NCBI GenBank assembly: GCA_038227045.1
Contig: JBBRQD010000012.1
Location: 17,967 to 81,966 of the forward strand
Reading direction: 5' to 3'
DNA length: 64,000 bases
DNA from: JANXLS01 sp038227045
Lineage (GTDB): Bacteria; Planctomycetota; SZUA-567; H5-PLA8
Shown here: in pieces, positions 33,314 through 42,637 of the stretch
Position numbering within the stretch: the first letter of the stretch is position 1
Layout of the letters: the number at the start of each line of letters is the position of its first letter
Notes under the pieces: model-generated
Told to the model about the DNA's origin: nothing
Databases searched by the model: none
Seen by the model: only the letters and a program-made list of their open reading frames with translations
Made by a program: the position numbers and the translations under genes

Positions 33314-35194
33314 ATGAAGATTTCGACAGCCATTTCCCTGATGCTAGTGTTGGGGTTTCTGGCTCAATTCGATGCTGCATTCGCCTCCTCACCCAAATAT
33401 GAACCGCCGCCGAAAGTCGCGCCCGGTTTCTCGCAGGAACTGACCTGGGCGTGCTACGTCGAAACCAACGTGTCGCCGGCCTACACCAAGAAGGTCGCCG
33501 CGATGGTGAAGTCCGCCGAAGAAAAGTTCTACAAGCTGTTCAAGCTGACGCCCGAATTGATGCAGGGCTGGTCGAAGGAAAAATTCGACCAGAAAAACAA
33601 CATTCCCGGCTCCATCATGGTCGATCTGGGCATCCGCCCGTGGATCGACATCCGCGTCTTCAAGGATCAGGAAGGGTTCGCCGACGAATGGTTCACGCTG
33701 ACCAAAGTCACCGACCCGCAGCAGAAGGCCACCATGGGCATGCCGGGCGCGTATTTTTCGCTGGGACCGGATACCGAGTACGACAAGCGCGCCGTGCGCA
33801 AGATCCGCTCGTTCGTCTCCAATCGCGACGACGAAGAACTCGAGCGCACGCTGCTGCACGAGATGGGTCATTGCTTCGTGGAATCGTACATGCTGGCCTT
33901 CGCCGGGATCAAAGGCGCGAAGCAGGCCAGCGACGACAAAAAAGATCTGCCCGCCTGGCTGAACGAAGGCATCGCGCAATTGTTCGAATTGATTTTCACC
34001 AATACGCCGTCGTCCCAAAAAGCGCGCTTGAAGCAGCAGGCGATGATCTATGAAGCTGTGAACATCAAGGACAGCTATCCGTTCAAGGAGTTCGTCGAAA
34101 TCGCCAACGCGCACAATCTGAAAGCCGTCGCCAGCGATCCGCTGAAAGCCACGATCAATTACGCGCAGTCCGCGTCCGTCATGGACTACATGGTTCACGT
34201 CGACGGCGTGCGCTTCTTCAATTTTCTGACGAACATGCGCGAGTTTCACATCAAGCGCAATCTGCATAATACCGACAAAAACCACGTGTCGGAATTGTTC
34301 TCGTTTCAAGACGAAGCGTTCAAGAACGCATTCAATTGTTCGCTGACGGAAGTCGAGAAGTTTTGGGTGACCGATCTCAAGAAAAAGATGGAAGACCAGT
34401 TCAAAAAACAGCCTGAATTGCATTATTGGATCGGCGAATATTATCTGCGGCGCAAGAAGGGCGGGGAAGCCGATCTGAAACGCGCCGAAGAGGAATTCAA
34501 CATCGCCATGAAAGAAGCGCCTACGAAGGGCGAGGGGTATCTCGGCATGGGGCGCATGGCGATGCGCAAGTCCGACTACGTGGGCGCGCTTCCGATGCTG
34601 GAGAAGGCCGCCAAGTTCATGCCGAAGGACGAAGACTCGTGGTTCTATCTCGGCTTCGCGCAACTCAACAGCGGCCAGCATAAAGAGGCCGTCGAAAGTT
34701 TTTCGAATTCGCTGAAAATCTACGCCCGCAACGCCAACGCTCTGTCGGGCCTGGGCTCCGCGGCGCTCGAAGCCGGCCAATACGAAAAAGCAATCAAAGC
34801 CTATGACGACGCCTTCGTCTCTTCGCGCAACCCGCGCTTTTTGTTTCAGAAAGGCCAGGCCGCGTTCTTCGGCAAGAAATATGAAATCGCCCAAGCCGGA
34901 TTCGCCGCCTACGTCGCAATTTTCCCCAACGATTCGCAAGGCCAATTCTGGTATGGACTGGCGGCATGGCGCCTGGGGCAGAAAGAGTTCGCGATGAAGA
35001 AATATGCCGAAGCCGCGAAACTTCAACCCAACGACGGCATGATCAAGCAGGCCATCGAGCTCGCCCAAAAAGGCGAATCGCTGAAGTTCCAGCGCGAAAC
35101 CGACGAGCCCGCCGTAGCCGACGCATCAAAGGAGCCGAAGAAGAGCGAAAAGCCGGTGAATAAGGAAGTGTTGAAGTTGGTGGAGGACGAGTAA
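33314..35194 (+). CDS. Exported zinc metallopeptidase-like protein with TPR repeats
   Basis: A 626-residue protein with a signal peptide (LMLVLGFLAQFDAAFA). A gluzincin core has the zinc motif HEMGH near residue 185 and the downstream glutamate in LPAWLNEGIAQLFE, the arrangement of the peptidase MA-like group. Residues from about 370 carry at least five TPRs (YWIGEYYLRRKKGGEADLKR, EGYLGMGRMAMRKSDYVGAL, WFYLGFAQLNSGQHKEAVESF). PVC genomes hold many such proteins. A periplasmic peptidase or peptide-binding role is inferred; the substrate is unknown. Confidence 0.85.
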   Translation: MKISTAISLMLVLGFLAQFDAAFASSPKYEPPPKVAPGFSQELTWACYVETNVSPAYTKKVAAMVKSAEEKFYKLFKLTPELMQGWSKEKFDQKNNIPGSIMVDLGIRPWIDIRVFKDQEGFADEWFTLTKVTDPQQKATMGMPGAYFSLGPDTEYDKRAVRKIRSFVSNRDDEELERTLLHEMGHCFVESYMLAFAGIKGAKQASDDKKDLPAWLNEGIAQLFELIFTNTPSSQKARLKQQAMIYEAVNIKDSYPFKEFVEIANAHNLKAVASDPLKATINYAQSASVMDYMVHVDGVRFFNFLTNMREFHIKRNLHNTDKNHVSELFSFQDEAFKNAFNCSLTEVEKFWVTDLKKKMEDQFKKQPELHYWIGEYYLRRKKGGEADLKRAEEEFNIAMKEAPTKGEGYLGMGRMAMRKSDYVGALPMLEKAAKFMPKDEDSWFYLGFAQLNSGQHKEAVESFSNSLKIYARNANALSGLGSAALEAGQYEKAIKAYDDAFVSSRNPRFLFQKGQAAFFGKKYEIAQAGFAAYVAIFPNDSQGQFWYGLAAWRLGQKEFAMKKYAEAAKLQPNDGMIKQAIELAQKGESLKFQRETDEPAVADASKEPKKSEKPVNKEVLKLVEDE

Positions 35195-35214
35195 CGGTTC
35201 GTCCTATATCGACC

Positions 35215-36129
35215 TCACTTCAACTGCAGCACCTTATCCATCCGTTCCGCGGCGTCCTGCATCGCCGCTTTATCCCCGCCGCCGAATTCCGCCGTCGCCC
35301 AGCCCGTATAGCCGATTTCATTCAGCGCCTTGACGACGCTCGGCCAATCGATGCCGCCTTCGTCGCCGAGTTTCGGCTTGAAACCGTTGTATTTGCCCGT
35401 CTTGTTCGCCAGCTCTCTGTTGAACTCCTTGATGTGCAGTTTCAGGATGCGCTTGTTTAGGATGCGAATCCATTGCTCCGGGTAGCCGAGGCTCGCCACA
35501 TTCCCCACGTCGAAGTGCGCGCCCACCCAGGGGCTCTCGAATTCGTCGATGAAGCGCGCCATCTCCAGCGGGCTGAGCAGGAATTCGTTCCAGACGTTTT
35601 CGACCGCGATTTTCACGCCCAGTTCCTGCGCTACCGGCAGCATTTTTTTGATGCCTTCCTGCGCGCGTTTGTACGCCTCGTCGTACGCGATCTGTTTATT
35701 GACGACGCCCGGCACGAACAGCACGCTGGTGGCACCGAAAAACTTGGCGTCTTCCATTGCGGTTTTCAGATTCTTCATACAAGTCGCGCGGACTTCCTCG
35801 CTGGCGCTGGTGATCGGCGTGGCCCAATCGCTGCCGCTGAGAATTTCGGAGACGCCCAACTTGGCGTCGTCGAGCGCTTTTTTCCATCCATCGCGGTCCG
35901 CGATGCCGGGGCTGCGCAATTCGACGCCGTCGAAGCCCAGTTCCCGCACCAGTTTCAGGCGCTCGCCAAGAGGCATTTTGTTCTCGCCGATCATGCCGGC
36001 GCCGATGGCTTTTTTCATCTTGTCCCCCTTTTCATCCGCTCGCACACACGTCGCGTTCGCGGCGATCCATCCAGCGGTCACAAGCCCGGTGGTTTTTAGA
36101 AACGAACGGCGGTCAATCGATATGCTCAT
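35215..36129 (-). CDS. Exported sugar phosphate isomerase/epimerase-like TIM barrel
   Basis: A 304-residue protein with a Tat leader (DRRSFLKTTGLVTAGWIA) and an AP-endonuclease-2/xylose isomerase-like barrel. Recognised segments are LVRELGFDGVELRSPG, KIAVENVWNEFLLSP, WVGAHFDVGNVASLGYPEQW and LHIKEFNRE, which supply metal-binding Glu, His and Asp. Secreted members are common in Planctomycetes and Verrucomicrobia; few have known substrates. The start at 36129 has GGAG upstream; the longer open frame crosses the divergent gene's promoter and is rejected. Confidence 0.92.
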   Translation of the reverse strand: MSISIDRRSFLKTTGLVTAGWIAANATCVRADEKGDKMKKAIGAGMIGENKMPLGERLKLVRELGFDGVELRSPGIADRDGWKKALDDAKLGVSEILSGSDWATPITSASEEVRATCMKNLKTAMEDAKFFGATSVLFVPGVVNKQIAYDEAYKRAQEGIKKMLPVAQELGVKIAVENVWNEFLLSPLEMARFIDEFESPWVGAHFDVGNVASLGYPEQWIRILNKRILKLHIKEFNRELANKTGKYNGFKPKLGDEGGIDWPSVVKALNEIGYTGWATAEFGGGDKAAMQDAAERMDKVLQLK

Positions 36130-36204
36130 AGAGGCTCCGGTTAAATTGTGCGAAGCCTGAGTTTTAGTCGATTTCGCATCCGCCGAAAAGATCGCATTGC
36201 ATTT

Positions 36205-36233
36205 TTGCGCAAATGCACAGATTCGTGTAGAAT
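36205..36233 (+). promoter_or_regulatory. Sigma70-type promoter upstream of the 337-residue protein gene
   Basis: TTGCGC (36205-36210) and TAGAAT (36228-36233) are 17 bp apart and lie about 38 bp before the ATG at 36272. The -35 matches TTGACA at four of six positions and the -10 matches TATAAT at five of six. Confidence 0.55.
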
Positions 36234-36271
36234 GCGCATGACGTGGATGCGATACCCGTGTTGAGACGACT

Positions 36272-37285
36272 ATGAGACAATTGATTTCCGCAGTGTTCCT
36301 AATTTCTATTCTGATGCGTGCGGCACTGGCCGTCGAAGCCGGGGTGCCATCCGCGGTCGAGATCGCGCAGGCTCTGGAGCGCGGCAAATCCGTGCGCATC
36401 CAGAAAGGCGTCGTGCCCGAAGCATTGATCAAAACCGCCGTGGTGCTCAAGGCGGCCGGGGTGCGCTGCGGCTACACGCTGGTGACGATCGAAGACGCGA
36501 AAGGCGAAGGCGGCGCGACCTACAAGATGACCGAACGCATCAAAGGCGTCCTGCCGCGAAACCTGGATACGGAAGTCGTCGAATACGTCGGCGTGATCAT
36601 GATGGATGCGGATCTCGCGCTTCTGAGTGGCACGCAGACGACCACAAAAGTCGTCACATCGCCCAAAACGACGGAGAAAGAAACGGTCTCCGCTGAAATG
36701 ATCGTCAAAGGCGGAGAATTGTCGTGGGTGCGCAAAGAAAAGCGCGCCGACGATCCCGAATTCGTGGAGAAGGCCGAACCGGTCAAACTGCATGGCGTTC
36801 GGCTGGTTCCTCACAATGCGCTGATTGCGCTGGCGGCATTCGCGGCGAAAGAGCCGGGCTTCAAAGCGGGAGTCTCAAGCCCGTTTTGCGTGCCGTCGCT
36901 CGATACAGGCGGAACGATCGATTCCTTTCTTATCCAGCCGGCGTGGCTTGAAACCGCCGTGCCGAAGGATAAAACCAACCCTGCTGCAAAACTCGTGTTT
37001 CGAGTGCGCATTCTGGAAGGCGAGCTGAATGAAAAAGGCATGAACGTCGAAGCACCCAATTCGGAAGGCTGGACCGATTCGCTGGATTGGACTCTCGACG
37101 CCAATTTTCATGTCGGCGCGCTGCCGACGTCGCCGGATTCGTTGATCACAGCCGAAATCGCCGACCCGGAAACGCTGGACCCGAATGCGCCGATGGACTT
37201 TTCCAAAATCAAAGATGCCATGAAAACGCTCGAAGATAAAAAGCGCAAGGAAGACGAGCGCTTGACGAAAGTGCCGTTGAAATAA
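36272..37285 (+). CDS. Exported protein of unknown function
   Basis: A 337-residue protein with a signal peptide (MRQLISAVFLISILMRAALA). It contains repeated alternating hydrophobic segments and a central patch EMIVKGGELSWVRKEKRADDPEF, and ends in a Lys/Glu-rich helix (MKTLEDKKRKEDERLTK). No known domain was recognised. It is divergent from the sugar isomerase gene and is followed 18 bp later by a zinc-ribbon gene on the same strand, so the two probably form an operon. Confidence 0.75.
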   Translation: MRQLISAVFLISILMRAALAVEAGVPSAVEIAQALERGKSVRIQKGVVPEALIKTAVVLKAAGVRCGYTLVTIEDAKGEGGATYKMTERIKGVLPRNLDTEVVEYVGVIMMDADLALLSGTQTTTKVVTSPKTTEKETVSAEMIVKGGELSWVRKEKRADDPEFVEKAEPVKLHGVRLVPHNALIALAAFAAKEPGFKAGVSSPFCVPSLDTGGTIDSFLIQPAWLETAVPKDKTNPAAKLVFRVRILEGELNEKGMNVEAPNSEGWTDSLDWTLDANFHVGALPTSPDSLITAEIADPETLDPNAPMDFSKIKDAMKTLEDKKRKEDERLTKVPLK

Positions 37286-37303
37286 AAATCGGAATCCAGG
37301 GTT

Positions 37304-37528
37304 ATGGCTAACTGCCCGGTCTGCAAAACTCCCGGCGCGTACCTCGGCTTCAACAGCATCGAATGCCGCAACCCGCATTGTGTCCATTTTTTGATCGAAG
37401 AAGAAGATATCTGCCCGTGCTGCGGAAAAAAAGGCCACACGCCCAGCGCGGAGTTTTTGAAAAAACACAAAATCAATCCCAACCGAAACGCACCCGGCTC
37501 AGTCCCTCCCGCCCCCGACGAAGAATAA
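37304..37528 (+). CDS. Small zinc-ribbon protein
   Basis: A 74-residue protein with three Cys pairs: CPVCKTPG, CRNPHC and CPCCGKKG. Two C-x2-C knuckles separated by about 38 residues make a zinc ribbon likely, with the middle pair perhaps a second site. A Pro-rich acidic tail ends the protein. Such small ribbons are often fused to or encoded beside larger proteins and have no fixed role. It lies 18 bp after the preceding gene. Confidence 0.75.
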   Translation: MANCPVCKTPGAYLGFNSIECRNPHCVHFLIEEEDICPCCGKKGHTPSAEFLKKHKINPNRNAPGSVPPAPDEE

Positions 37529-37536
37529 CGTCGTAT

Positions 37537-37619
37537 CCCAGAGCCGCTCACGTGAGAAAGCGGCCTTGAATTGCTCGATGATAAATTCCTGGCCGCTTAC
37601 TTACGTGCGCGGCTCTGGG
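37537..37619. repeat. Imperfect 29-bp inverted repeat (hairpin)
   Basis: Arm 37537-37565 begins CCCAGAGCCGC and ends AAGCGGCC. Arm 37591-37619 is its reverse complement at 26 of 29 positions, with a 25-nt spacer that pairs a further GAATT/AATTC. No T-run follows, so it is unlikely to be a simple terminator. It begins eight bp after the zinc-ribbon stop. It could be a dispersed palindromic element or a structured 3' end. Confidence 0.85.
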
Positions 37620-37704
37620 CACACTTATTCCGTAACTCTTAAACCTTAACCGTTAAGTTGTCGATACATCCTAGGCGGCAAACTCACAGTCCATGAGGCC
37701 TACG

Positions 37705-38994
37705 ATGTATTTTGAAAAACTTGATTTCCTGAAAAGAGTTCCCACGAAAGTCTGGTTGATCGGCGGCGGAGTGCTCGCGTCGATCCTTTCGGTGTGGATG
37801 CTCGCGCTCTTGATTCATCGTCCCAGCACACGCGAAGCGGCGGCAGTGCCCGCGTTGCGCGCGGCTGTCAACGGCTGGCAGATCGAATTGACAGGCGCGG
37901 CGAGCGATCCCGGCGTCAGCCAGTTCAACGGATTTTTTCCGATGGGGAAGACGGCGTTCATACCCGCCGGGACCGAATTCGCGATTCTGTCGCAGCCGAC
38001 TGGCATCCGCGGAGAACTCGATGACGGCGGCGCATCGGCTGCCTGGAGCGCCAACGGCGGCAAGATAGATGCAGGTGCTGCGACACCCACCGGCACCCGC
38101 CAGCGCGCGCGCGCGCCCATGCAGCCGGGACTTTATCGGCTCACCTGGAATGCCTCGCCGAACGCCGCGAAATCGCTCGTGCCCGCCGCCGCAAATTTGA
38201 CCGCCGATGCGTCGCCGCCGCTGGGACTTGACGTGCTCGTGCTCGCCGAAGCCGAGGCCAGCATCAAGGGCGAACGCACCACTTTGAAAGTCAACGGCAA
38301 GTCGATCGGCGGTTACCTCGACCCCACGAAATCGACCTCGAAGCGCGTCCGGGACAACGCGAATGTGTATCAGATTCCGCGCTTCTTCGCGACGCTCACG
38401 CCCGAGTCCGCCAAAATTCGCCTCGGCCCGGATTTCGAACTCGGCGAACTCATCGCGTTCATGGACGACAAGGACAAGGACGGCAAAAAGGTCATCACAA
38501 CCAACCGCCATACCGACGTGCTGCCCTTGCGCCTCGAATTAATCGACAAGCTCGTCAAATTGCGCGAACGCCTGCGCCAGAAAGGCGTCAAGATCACGCG
38601 CTTCGCGATATCCAGCGGATTCCGCACACCCGACTACAACAAGCAGATCGGCGGCGTCCCGTTCAGCCGCCATTGCTACGGCGACGCGGTGGATATCTAC
38701 ATCGACGAGAACAACGATCACCACATGGATGACCTCAACGGCGACGGAAAATTCGACCGCAAAGACGGCGAAGTCATCGCCAATGCCTGCCGCGAATTGG
38801 AACTGGAAGGCGCGGTGGTCCCGGGTGGAATCGGCGTCTACGAATGGCACGGCGACGATTCTGTGCGCAGCCATGTTCACATCGATTGCCGCGGATTCAT
38901 TACGCGCTGGGGGCAAATCGAAAGCGGAAAATTCAAGAAAATGTTCCGCTGGTGGCCGACGGCGGAATTTCAGGAAGGCGAGAACGGGGAGTGA
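37705..38994 (+). CDS. M15-type D,D-carboxypeptidase/YcbK-like peptidase, membrane-anchored
   Basis: A 429-residue protein. An N-terminal signal anchor (VWLIGGGVLASILSVWMLALLI) leads to an N-terminal region of about 200 residues with no clear fold. The C-terminal domain carries the M15/DUF882 zinc site: SRHCYGDAVDIYID (His and Asp) and SHVHIDCRG (His), with SSGFRTPDYN before it. An Asp-rich DENNDHHMDDLNGDGKFD loop is EF-hand-like and may bind calcium. Peptidoglycan peptide cleavage is likely. The ATG at 37705 has GAGG at 6-base spacing and is preferred over 37693. Confidence 0.88.
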   Translation: MYFEKLDFLKRVPTKVWLIGGGVLASILSVWMLALLIHRPSTREAAAVPALRAAVNGWQIELTGAASDPGVSQFNGFFPMGKTAFIPAGTEFAILSQPTGIRGELDDGGASAAWSANGGKIDAGAATPTGTRQRARAPMQPGLYRLTWNASPNAAKSLVPAAANLTADASPPLGLDVLVLAEAEASIKGERTTLKVNGKSIGGYLDPTKSTSKRVRDNANVYQIPRFFATLTPESAKIRLGPDFELGELIAFMDDKDKDGKKVITTNRHTDVLPLRLELIDKLVKLRERLRQKGVKITRFAISSGFRTPDYNKQIGGVPFSRHCYGDAVDIYIDENNDHHMDDLNGDGKFDRKDGEVIANACRELELEGAVVPGGIGVYEWHGDDSVRSHVHIDCRGFITRWGQIESGKFKKMFRWWPTAEFQEGENGE

Positions 38995-38996
38995 GC

Positions 38997-39060
38997 AGAG
39001 CCGAAATCTGTTCGGCTCATTTTGGTTCGATCAACGATGAGCCGAACGGATTTCGGCTCT
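38997..39060. terminator. 24-bp inverted repeat between convergent genes
   Basis: Arm 38997-39020 (AGAGCCGAAATCTGTTCGGC plus TCAT) pairs with arm 39037-39060 at 23 of 24 positions around a 16-nt loop. It starts two bp after the M15 peptidase stop, and its right arm overlaps two bases of the TAG stop of the convergent HEAT-repeat gene (39059-39061). It has no strong T-run. A bidirectional terminator or mRNA-end-protecting stem is likely. Confidence 0.8.
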
Positions 39061-41218
39061 ACTTCTTCGGCAGCTTGTCCAATTCCGTCTGAACATTCTT
39101 CTTCAGATCGTCGCGTTTGGTGGTTGCGATTACTTTTTCGAACGCATCGCGCGCGGCATCTTTCTGATTCTTTGCGAGTTCCTTGGCGATATTGAACGCC
39201 GCGTTGCAGGCTTCTTCGCGCAGCGCGTCGTCGCTCATTAAAGCTTCCACCATCTTCGCCGCTTCCACCGTCTTCACCGTCTGAATGCTTGAAATGACCT
39301 TCTTTTTTTCTTCAAGGCGGCGGCACAATTCGAGCGCCCCTTTGTAGCTCGCCAGCCGCTCGTTCACGGGCTTTTTGGCGCCCACATCCAGCAGCCGAAT
39401 GTATCCGTTGAGCGCCAGAACGTGATGGGTTAGTTCCTGCGAGCCTTTTGCGATTTCCAGAAGATCGGCGAGTGCGCTGTTGTCGGGCCAGTTGGCCAGT
39501 TCGCGCACGGCTGTGTCGGCCACTTCTGCCGTGGGATCCTTGAGCGCCGGTTTGAGCGCGGCGAGGGCGTCGGTGCCGCCAATCTTTGCAAGTATGCGCA
39601 ACAGAGTCTGCCGCGCTTTGACGGAGGCACCGTTCATCGCGTCCTGAATCAGAGCTACGGCGGCCCCTTTGTGTTCGGTGCGCGCGGCGATTGCCGCCGC
39701 TGCTTTTTCCGCCGAGCCACGGTCTTCGTCGCTCTCCGTTTTCACGATCGCTTTGACCATGGGCGTGAGTTCCGGCATGTCGCCGAGGAATCCCACGCTG
39801 TCGTACGCAATGGCGCGGATTCCGGCGTCCGCATCGGACGTGGCGGCAACAAGGACCGCCAGGTGTTCAACCGCGCCGCGATCGGAAAACGCGCGGATCA
39901 GAGCCTTGCGGAGATTCAACGACGCGCCATCAAGCGCAGCGGCCAAGGCCGTGTTGATCTCTTTGCCCTTCATGCGGGCGAGCGCGCTGTGCGCGGCGGC
40001 GAGTTCGTCCGCATTGTCTTTTCCAGCTTCCTGACCCAAGGCGGCGAACAGCACGGGCAGCGCGCCTTTTCCACAAATGACCGCCGCATGCAGCGCGGCG
40101 GCGCGAACCGATCCGTCTGCATGTTTTGCGGATTCCGTGATTGCCGGGCACGCGGTCGGATCGTTTCGGCGCTCGAGCACCGCCAGTATTTCGACCGCGA
40201 ATTTGGGATCGGCGGTTTTTAGTTCCGCCGCCCAGCGCTTGGTGACGGCTTCACCGGGGATCGAACTGGCGATGTTGAGCGCTGTGACACGGACTTCGAT
40301 GCTTTCGTGTTTCAGTGCGGTCTTCAGGTCGTCGAAGGCACCTTCGGTCTCCGCCATCGCGAGAATGTTCAACGCGGCACATTGAATGTGGGCTTCTTTC
40401 GGGCCGATCTGCAAAAGGGACAAACTCCGGCACATCTTGGCTGCTTCGGCTTTTTTGCCGAGGTCAACCAGGCGTTGCGCGAGCGTCAGCGAGGCTTGCA
40501 GAGCCTGGCTGCGGTCGTACAAATCCGCGACTCCGGCGGCCTTGGTCAGCGCGGGCGCGGCGCTGGCATCGCCGATATTGGCCAGCGCATGCAGCGCCGC
40601 GTTCTTGACTGCGGAATCCGGGCTTTCGGCATCCTGCAAAATCTCGGCGGCGGCGTCCTTGTCGCGAAGCACGCCCAGCGCAGTGATGACAGTTACGCGC
40701 TGCCCTTCTTTGACACTTGCTAGAGCCGCCCGCAAGGCGGGCGCGACGGATGGCGTGCGAAGGGTCAGCAACGTCTGAGCGGCGTGATCCGAAAGTTCTT
40801 TATCGCCTAGAAATTTGGCGATCTGAGCCACTTGTTCGTCCCCTGCCGTGAGCCGCAATTGGGTGAGCAGAAACGCCTTGACCAGCGACGGCGCGTCGCC
40901 GCTCAATTCAGCCGCAACGGTTTCGCCAAAAAGCTTGCGGTCGGTGTCGCCGCCCGGGCGCGAGGCGTGGATGGCCATGCCGTGCAGCGCGAAGCGCACT
41001 TTGACGTCGTCGCCCTTGCCGGGTTCGACGAGCATTTTGCACAGCGCTTTGATGCCGGGCGCGCCTTCTATAAATAGATCCGTGCAAAGCTTGTCGCGTT
41101 CTTCCGCGTTCTGCGCCGGAAGCTTTTTAATGAGTTCGGCGATGTCGGCAGCGCGCAGTGACAACGCCATGGCGAGTGCAAAACAGAAAACGAAAGCGAA
41201 TCGACGAACTGTAGTCAT
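39059..41218 (-). CDS. Exported HEAT-repeat protein
   Basis: A 719-residue protein with a signal peptide (FAFVFCFALAMALSLRA). About a dozen helical HEAT/PBS-lyase-like repeats follow, for example DSAVKNAALHALANIGDASAAPAL, VRAAALHAAVICGKGALPVLF and DAGIRAIAYDSVGFLGDMPELTP. HEAT arrays are protein-binding scaffolds. No enzymatic motif is seen. The stop codon overlaps the 24-bp inverted repeat shared with the convergent M15 gene. Confidence 0.87.
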   Translation of the reverse strand: MTTVRRFAFVFCFALAMALSLRAADIAELIKKLPAQNAEERDKLCTDLFIEGAPGIKALCKMLVEPGKGDDVKVRFALHGMAIHASRPGGDTDRKLFGETVAAELSGDAPSLVKAFLLTQLRLTAGDEQVAQIAKFLGDKELSDHAAQTLLTLRTPSVAPALRAALASVKEGQRVTVITALGVLRDKDAAAEILQDAESPDSAVKNAALHALANIGDASAAPALTKAAGVADLYDRSQALQASLTLAQRLVDLGKKAEAAKMCRSLSLLQIGPKEAHIQCAALNILAMAETEGAFDDLKTALKHESIEVRVTALNIASSIPGEAVTKRWAAELKTADPKFAVEILAVLERRNDPTACPAITESAKHADGSVRAAALHAAVICGKGALPVLFAALGQEAGKDNADELAAAHSALARMKGKEINTALAAALDGASLNLRKALIRAFSDRGAVEHLAVLVAATSDADAGIRAIAYDSVGFLGDMPELTPMVKAIVKTESDEDRGSAEKAAAAIAARTEHKGAAVALIQDAMNGASVKARQTLLRILAKIGGTDALAALKPALKDPTAEVADTAVRELANWPDNSALADLLEIAKGSQELTHHVLALNGYIRLLDVGAKKPVNERLASYKGALELCRRLEEKKKVISSIQTVKTVEAAKMVEALMSDDALREEACNAAFNIAKELAKNQKDAARDAFEKVIATTKRDDLKKNVQTELDKLPKK

Positions 41219-41261
41219 GAGATGCCTTTGAATGAGAAATATGCGATTTTACGAACGATTC

Positions 41262-42557
41262 CTAAACTTCCAGCCGCCACGGCGCGCGGTACGGCACGTC
41301 GACGAATCGATTCGCCTCCGCGTCGCCGATGAATTGTTCGGCCACGGGATCGTACTTTAATTTTCGACCGGTGCGAATCGCGATGTTGGCCAAATGGATA
41401 ATCGTGGCACAGCGGTGCGCGGCCTCGGCGTTGCCGCCGGCCTGTTTGCGCGTCTTGACCGCATTTTGAAACGACACCAGCGGATCCGGATTGGGGAACG
41501 CGGCCAGCTCGGCGCGCTGCTGCGCGCTCAAGACCGGTTCGCCATTCGGCCATTTGATAAGGTGGTGCGCGTGTTCGCCCTGCCGCCAGAGTTCCAAATC
41601 CTCGGGCGGGTCGCCCCATTCGCCGCTTTCGAGAATCAGAGTCGTTCCGTCGGCGTATTTCAGCGTGACGCGCCCCCACAGACCGCAGGCATCCGGATGA
41701 GCCGGGAACGGTGCGACGGCTTCGACTTCGACGGGGCTGGTGTCGTCCTTCGCGAGATAGAATTGCGCGGGATCGAGGAAATGCTGAGCCATGTCGGCCA
41801 GTCCGCCGCCGTCATAATCCCAATAGCCCCGGAAACTGCCATGGACCCGGTGCGCGAAATACGGCTTGAACGGCGCCGGGCCGAGCCAGAAATTGTAATC
41901 GAGTTCGGGCGGCACGGGCTGTGGCGGCTGATTGATCTTGCCGCTCCATTCCTTGATTTTAAATCCGCCGACGAGCCGAACCGTGGGGCCGTTGTTTCCC
42001 AAAACGCCGCTGGCGAGCAGCTTGCGCAGCTTCATTTTCTCGCGATCGTTCTGCATGCCGAAGCGGCCATAGGTGCCAATCTGAAACACGCGCCCGTAGC
42101 GTTTGACGGCATCGGCTACAATGCGGCCTTCGTGAATGAAGCGCGTCATCGGCTTCTCGCAGAGCACATCTTTTCCGGCCTGCAACGCCGACAGCGACAC
42201 GAGCGCGTGCCAATGCGGCGGCGTGGCGATGTGGATCGTGTCGATGTCTTTGCGGTCGAGCACCCGCCGAAAATCGGAGTAGCCCTGGCATTTGTCGCCG
42301 GCTTTTTTCAGCGCGGCCGCGAGATGGTTTTTGTCCACATCGCACGCGGCCAGCATGACCGGCGTCTTGCCGTCTTCGTTCTTCACGACATGTCCGCCCA
42401 TGCCCTGCCCGCCGGTGCCAATCACCGCGCGCGTGATGACTTCGCTCGGCGGCGTAATTCCGGGACCGCCCAACACGTGGCGCGGAACAATGCTGACCGT
42501 GGCCGCCGCGGTGGCTCCAATGAGAAAGCGGCGGCGCGAAATATTTTTTGTGGACAT
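41262..42557 (-). CDS. Exported Gfo/Idh/MocA oxidoreductase
   Basis: The protein has 431 residues with a Tat leader (SRRRFLIGATAAATVSIV). The N-terminal Rossmann region has RAVIGTGGQGMGGHVVKNE. The family lysine lies in LCEKPMTRF and the catalytic-region His in the segment WDYDGGGLADMAQHFLD. Secreted members process sugars outside the cytoplasm with tightly held NAD(P). It lies 43 bp upstream of the HEAT-repeat gene on the same strand. ATG 42557 is chosen because it gives the Tat signal. Confidence 0.93.
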   Translation of the reverse strand: MSTKNISRRRFLIGATAAATVSIVPRHVLGGPGITPPSEVITRAVIGTGGQGMGGHVVKNEDGKTPVMLAACDVDKNHLAAALKKAGDKCQGYSDFRRVLDRKDIDTIHIATPPHWHALVSLSALQAGKDVLCEKPMTRFIHEGRIVADAVKRYGRVFQIGTYGRFGMQNDREKMKLRKLLASGVLGNNGPTVRLVGGFKIKEWSGKINQPPQPVPPELDYNFWLGPAPFKPYFAHRVHGSFRGYWDYDGGGLADMAQHFLDPAQFYLAKDDTSPVEVEAVAPFPAHPDACGLWGRVTLKYADGTTLILESGEWGDPPEDLELWRQGEHAHHLIKWPNGEPVLSAQQRAELAAFPNPDPLVSFQNAVKTRKQAGGNAEAAHRCATIIHLANIAIRTGRKLKYDPVAEQFIGDAEANRFVDVPYRAPWRLEV

Positions 42558-42637
42558 GATGAGAGTCCTCGGGAGGGAATAAGGGAACATGATCTTTGAT
42601 TGAATACACCGAAAGCACGTTTAATCGTTGCGTTCGA

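Noticed and set aside
33389..35068. 559-codon minus-strand open frame
   Set aside because: Fully antisense to the HEMGH metallopeptidase/TPR gene; its His/Arg/Phe-rich composition is that of a codon shadow.
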